From the NCBI GenBank assembly GCA_946803715.1, contig CAMPET010000088.1:177232-196355 (forward strand): 19,124 bases of DNA, written 5' to 3'. The position numbers and the translations under genes are program-made. The notes under the pieces are model-generated. The model ran no database searches. It saw only the letters and a list, made by a program, of their open reading frames with translations, and had not been told where the DNA came from. This stretch comes from Beroe ovata (lineage: Eukaryota; Ctenophora; Nuda; Beroida; Beroidae). Shown piece by piece: positions 17,780-19,124 of this stretch; position 1 is the first letter of the stretch, and each line of letters begins with the position of its first letter.

Positions 17780-19088
17780 ATGACCGACTATCAACACGAT
17801 CAATCTGAAAATCCGTGAGTTACTCTTGTTATATGATTGTATTATGTATTTGTCATTCGTTATTCTTACTCTGACTTGAATGAAATGACCGTATATGCGC
17901 TCAAAGTTGAATATATCTAACTTTGAACGTATATCCGGTCATTTCATTAAAGTCAGAGCCCAATGGAAAGGGAACTTCCTACACTATTTATATCTGGGTT
18001 CAGTTTCATGTGTTTGAATTTGAGCGTTCAGCCCATAAATTTCGTATTATTCGGATTTCATAGTGGTTCCTTATCACAGGTTGTCTCACTCACTAAGCAT
18101 ATTTTCAGATCCTCGGATCCTCTGGATCCGAACGGAGAAATCTCCGTAAGTATTACCACTGTAACTTGATTCTTGAGAAACTGACTCATGAAACCATACG
18201 TGAAAATCAGCTCATGTAACAAAAGTTACGAATCACTGGCATACTGCTATACCAAGGTACTGCTGTTACTCTACCAAGAAATTTAAAAGATTGTCATTTT
18301 TCAATGTATACTTGTGTGGTAGTGTAACAGCAGTATGCCAGTGATCCGTGACTTCCGTTACACGAGCAGATTTCTACGTATGGTGTAATGAGTCAGTTGG
18401 TTTGATGATATCAAAGCTCCCATTATTAGTGTGTTATAATTGTGTGACGCACATAGTACACACCGAAGTATGGAATGTAATAAATGTGTCATGTTCTACA
18501 TACACTGCTTATAGTGTCATGTATACATTGTATTCAGGGTCTTCGCTTTCGTGTATACAGAGTTTTATGTGTCTTACAGTGACATAGAGTCATAGTGTCA
18601 TACACTGTATAAATCGTATACATTGTACACAATTTCATACACATACTATACAGTTGCCTGTTCCCGGTGTATTTTGTGTCATGTATACAGGTATACAAGT
18701 ATGAAAGTGTATGTATACAAGTGTATGTATACAATACACCCAATACAAGTGTATATATATTATATACTAGTCATGTATGCAAGTGTATTCTGTGACTTGT
18801 GTAATACACGTGGGTACACTTTCAGGGCAATTACGATGAGGTTTGCGACTGTTTTGACAAGATGAATCTTAAGGAAGAGCTGCTCAGAGGAGTTTATGCT
18901 TATGGGTGAGTATCGTCTGAACATATATGTTTCTGTTATTTAAACTTATATCAAGTCTACTTCATTCAAGGCTTGTGGTCTCTATTCACGGAGTGTAATT
19001 ATCAGTTTTGAGAGACCCTCGGCAATTCAAGCTCGTGCCATCATGCCCTGTGTGAGAGGACACGATGTCATTGCGCAAGCTCAGTCAG
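17780..19088 (+). CDS. EIF4A: eIF4A DEAD-box RNA helicase, first four exons (partial)
   Basis: eIF4A is the ATP-dependent RNA helicase of the eIF4F complex; it unwinds mRNA 5' UTRs for ribosome loading. Four exons are visible: 17780-17814, 18109-18145, 18826-18905 and 19006-19088, with GT-AG introns of 294, 680 and 100 bp and a continuous frame (phases 2, 0, 2). They encode 78 residues plus the first base of the next codon. After a variable acidic N-terminus come [19 protein letters not shown] and the Q motif ([12 protein letters not shown]), then DVIAQAQS, which leads into Walker A; GTGKT must lie in the next exon, beyond the window. The match to eIF4A1/2 rather than other DEAD-box proteins is clear from LLRG-YAYGFE-PSAIQ. 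The start ATG opens the only frame that splices through. The second exon is just 37 nt. Confidence 0.95.
17869..17958. repeat. 90-bp near-perfect inverted repeat in eIF4A intron 1
   Basis: Starting CTCTGACTTGAATGAAATGA and ending with its near complement (…TCATTTCATTAAAGTCAGAG), the two 45-nt arms pair with four mismatches over the outer 38 positions, one of them a G-U wobble in RNA; the innermost bases form the loop. It could be a short MITE, or the transcript could fold into a long intronic hairpin of the kind that yields small RNAs. Confidence 0.75.
18179..18398. mobile_element. 220-bp fold-back element in eIF4A intron 2
   Basis: The outer ends are AACTGACTCAT (18179-18189) and ATGAGTCAGTT (18388-18398). 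The inner part includes a perfect 17-bp match: ATCACTGGCATACTGCT (18232-18248) against 18329-18345. The arms are about 70-90 nt, moderately diverged, around a unique centre of roughly 60-80 nt. No open frame exists. A MITE-like insertion is the simplest reading; no target-site duplication was found. Confidence 0.6.
18518..18760. repeat. GTATAC-rich tract in eIF4A intron 2
   Basis: The palindrome GTATAC occurs seven times in 212 bp (18521, 18553, 18616, 18683, 18691, 18713, 18727), mostly as (G/C)(A)TGTATACA variants. The last two lie in a 14-bp tandem unit (GTGTATGTATACAA). It appears to be a degenerating minisatellite rather than coding DNA. Confidence 0.6.
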
Positions 19089-19090
19089 GT

Positions 19091-19092
<2 letters not shown>

Positions 19093-19124
<32 letters not shown>
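19093..19124. repeat. (CA)n microsatellite at the right edge
   Basis: A perfect AC dinucleotide run begins four bases into the fourth eIF4A intron and continues to the end of the window, so its full length is unknown. Because it directly follows the donor site, length variation could influence splicing; CA repeats are known binding sites of hnRNP L in animals. Confidence 0.9.

Overview
The window is nuclear DNA from a eukaryote, most likely an animal. Introns are short (73-112 bp in three of the genes) and GT-AG, dinucleotide microsatellites of the (GT)n/(CA)n type are frequent, and the proteins are of animal type (an EDEM1-like protein, COX4 with its membrane helix, RABGGTB with the rat-numbered zinc ligands). 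Very short introns and small intergenic gaps next to repeat-rich DNA would fit an early-branching animal such as a sponge. That placement is an inference; no taxonomic marker is present.

Layout. Roughly the first 9.8 kb (1-9832) contains no coding region I can support. It holds microsatellites, a 468-bp element with inverted ends (7340-7807), and an unusual series of 17 E-boxes, every one containing TCACGTG or its complement CACGTGA. From about 9.8 to 15.9 kb lies a compact block of genes all on the minus strand. In + coordinate order they are: a small unidentified 67-residue protein (9833-10036), ALG14 (10422-11138, one exon), COX4 (11636-12420, four exons), RABGGTB (12687-13691, one exon) and an EDEM1-like GH47 protein (14163-15867, two exons). 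From 15.9 to 17.8 kb is the shared upstream region between EDEM1 and a divergent plus-strand gene; part of it is GC-rich and full of fold-back repeats. From 17,780 to the right edge are the first four coding exons of an eIF4A translation initiation factor. Its introns 1 and 2 each carry a long inverted repeat, and its fourth intron opens with a (CA)n tract that runs off the window.

Function. ALG14 (building the lipid-linked oligosaccharide), EDEM1 (mannose-dependent selection of misfolded glycoproteins) and RABGGTB (Rab prenylation) all serve the secretory pathway, COX4 serves respiration, and eIF4A serves translation initiation. This is a housekeeping neighbourhood. I infer no operon: each gene can have its own promoter, and the shared orientation may be chance.

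Most notable observations: the TCACGTGA-type E-box enrichment confined to the left 8.8 kb, including a perfect 16-bp palindrome that fuses two E-boxes through a CRE; a 90-bp near-perfect hairpin in eIF4A intron 1; and several uncatalogued fold-back (MITE-like) elements around the eIF4A 5' end.
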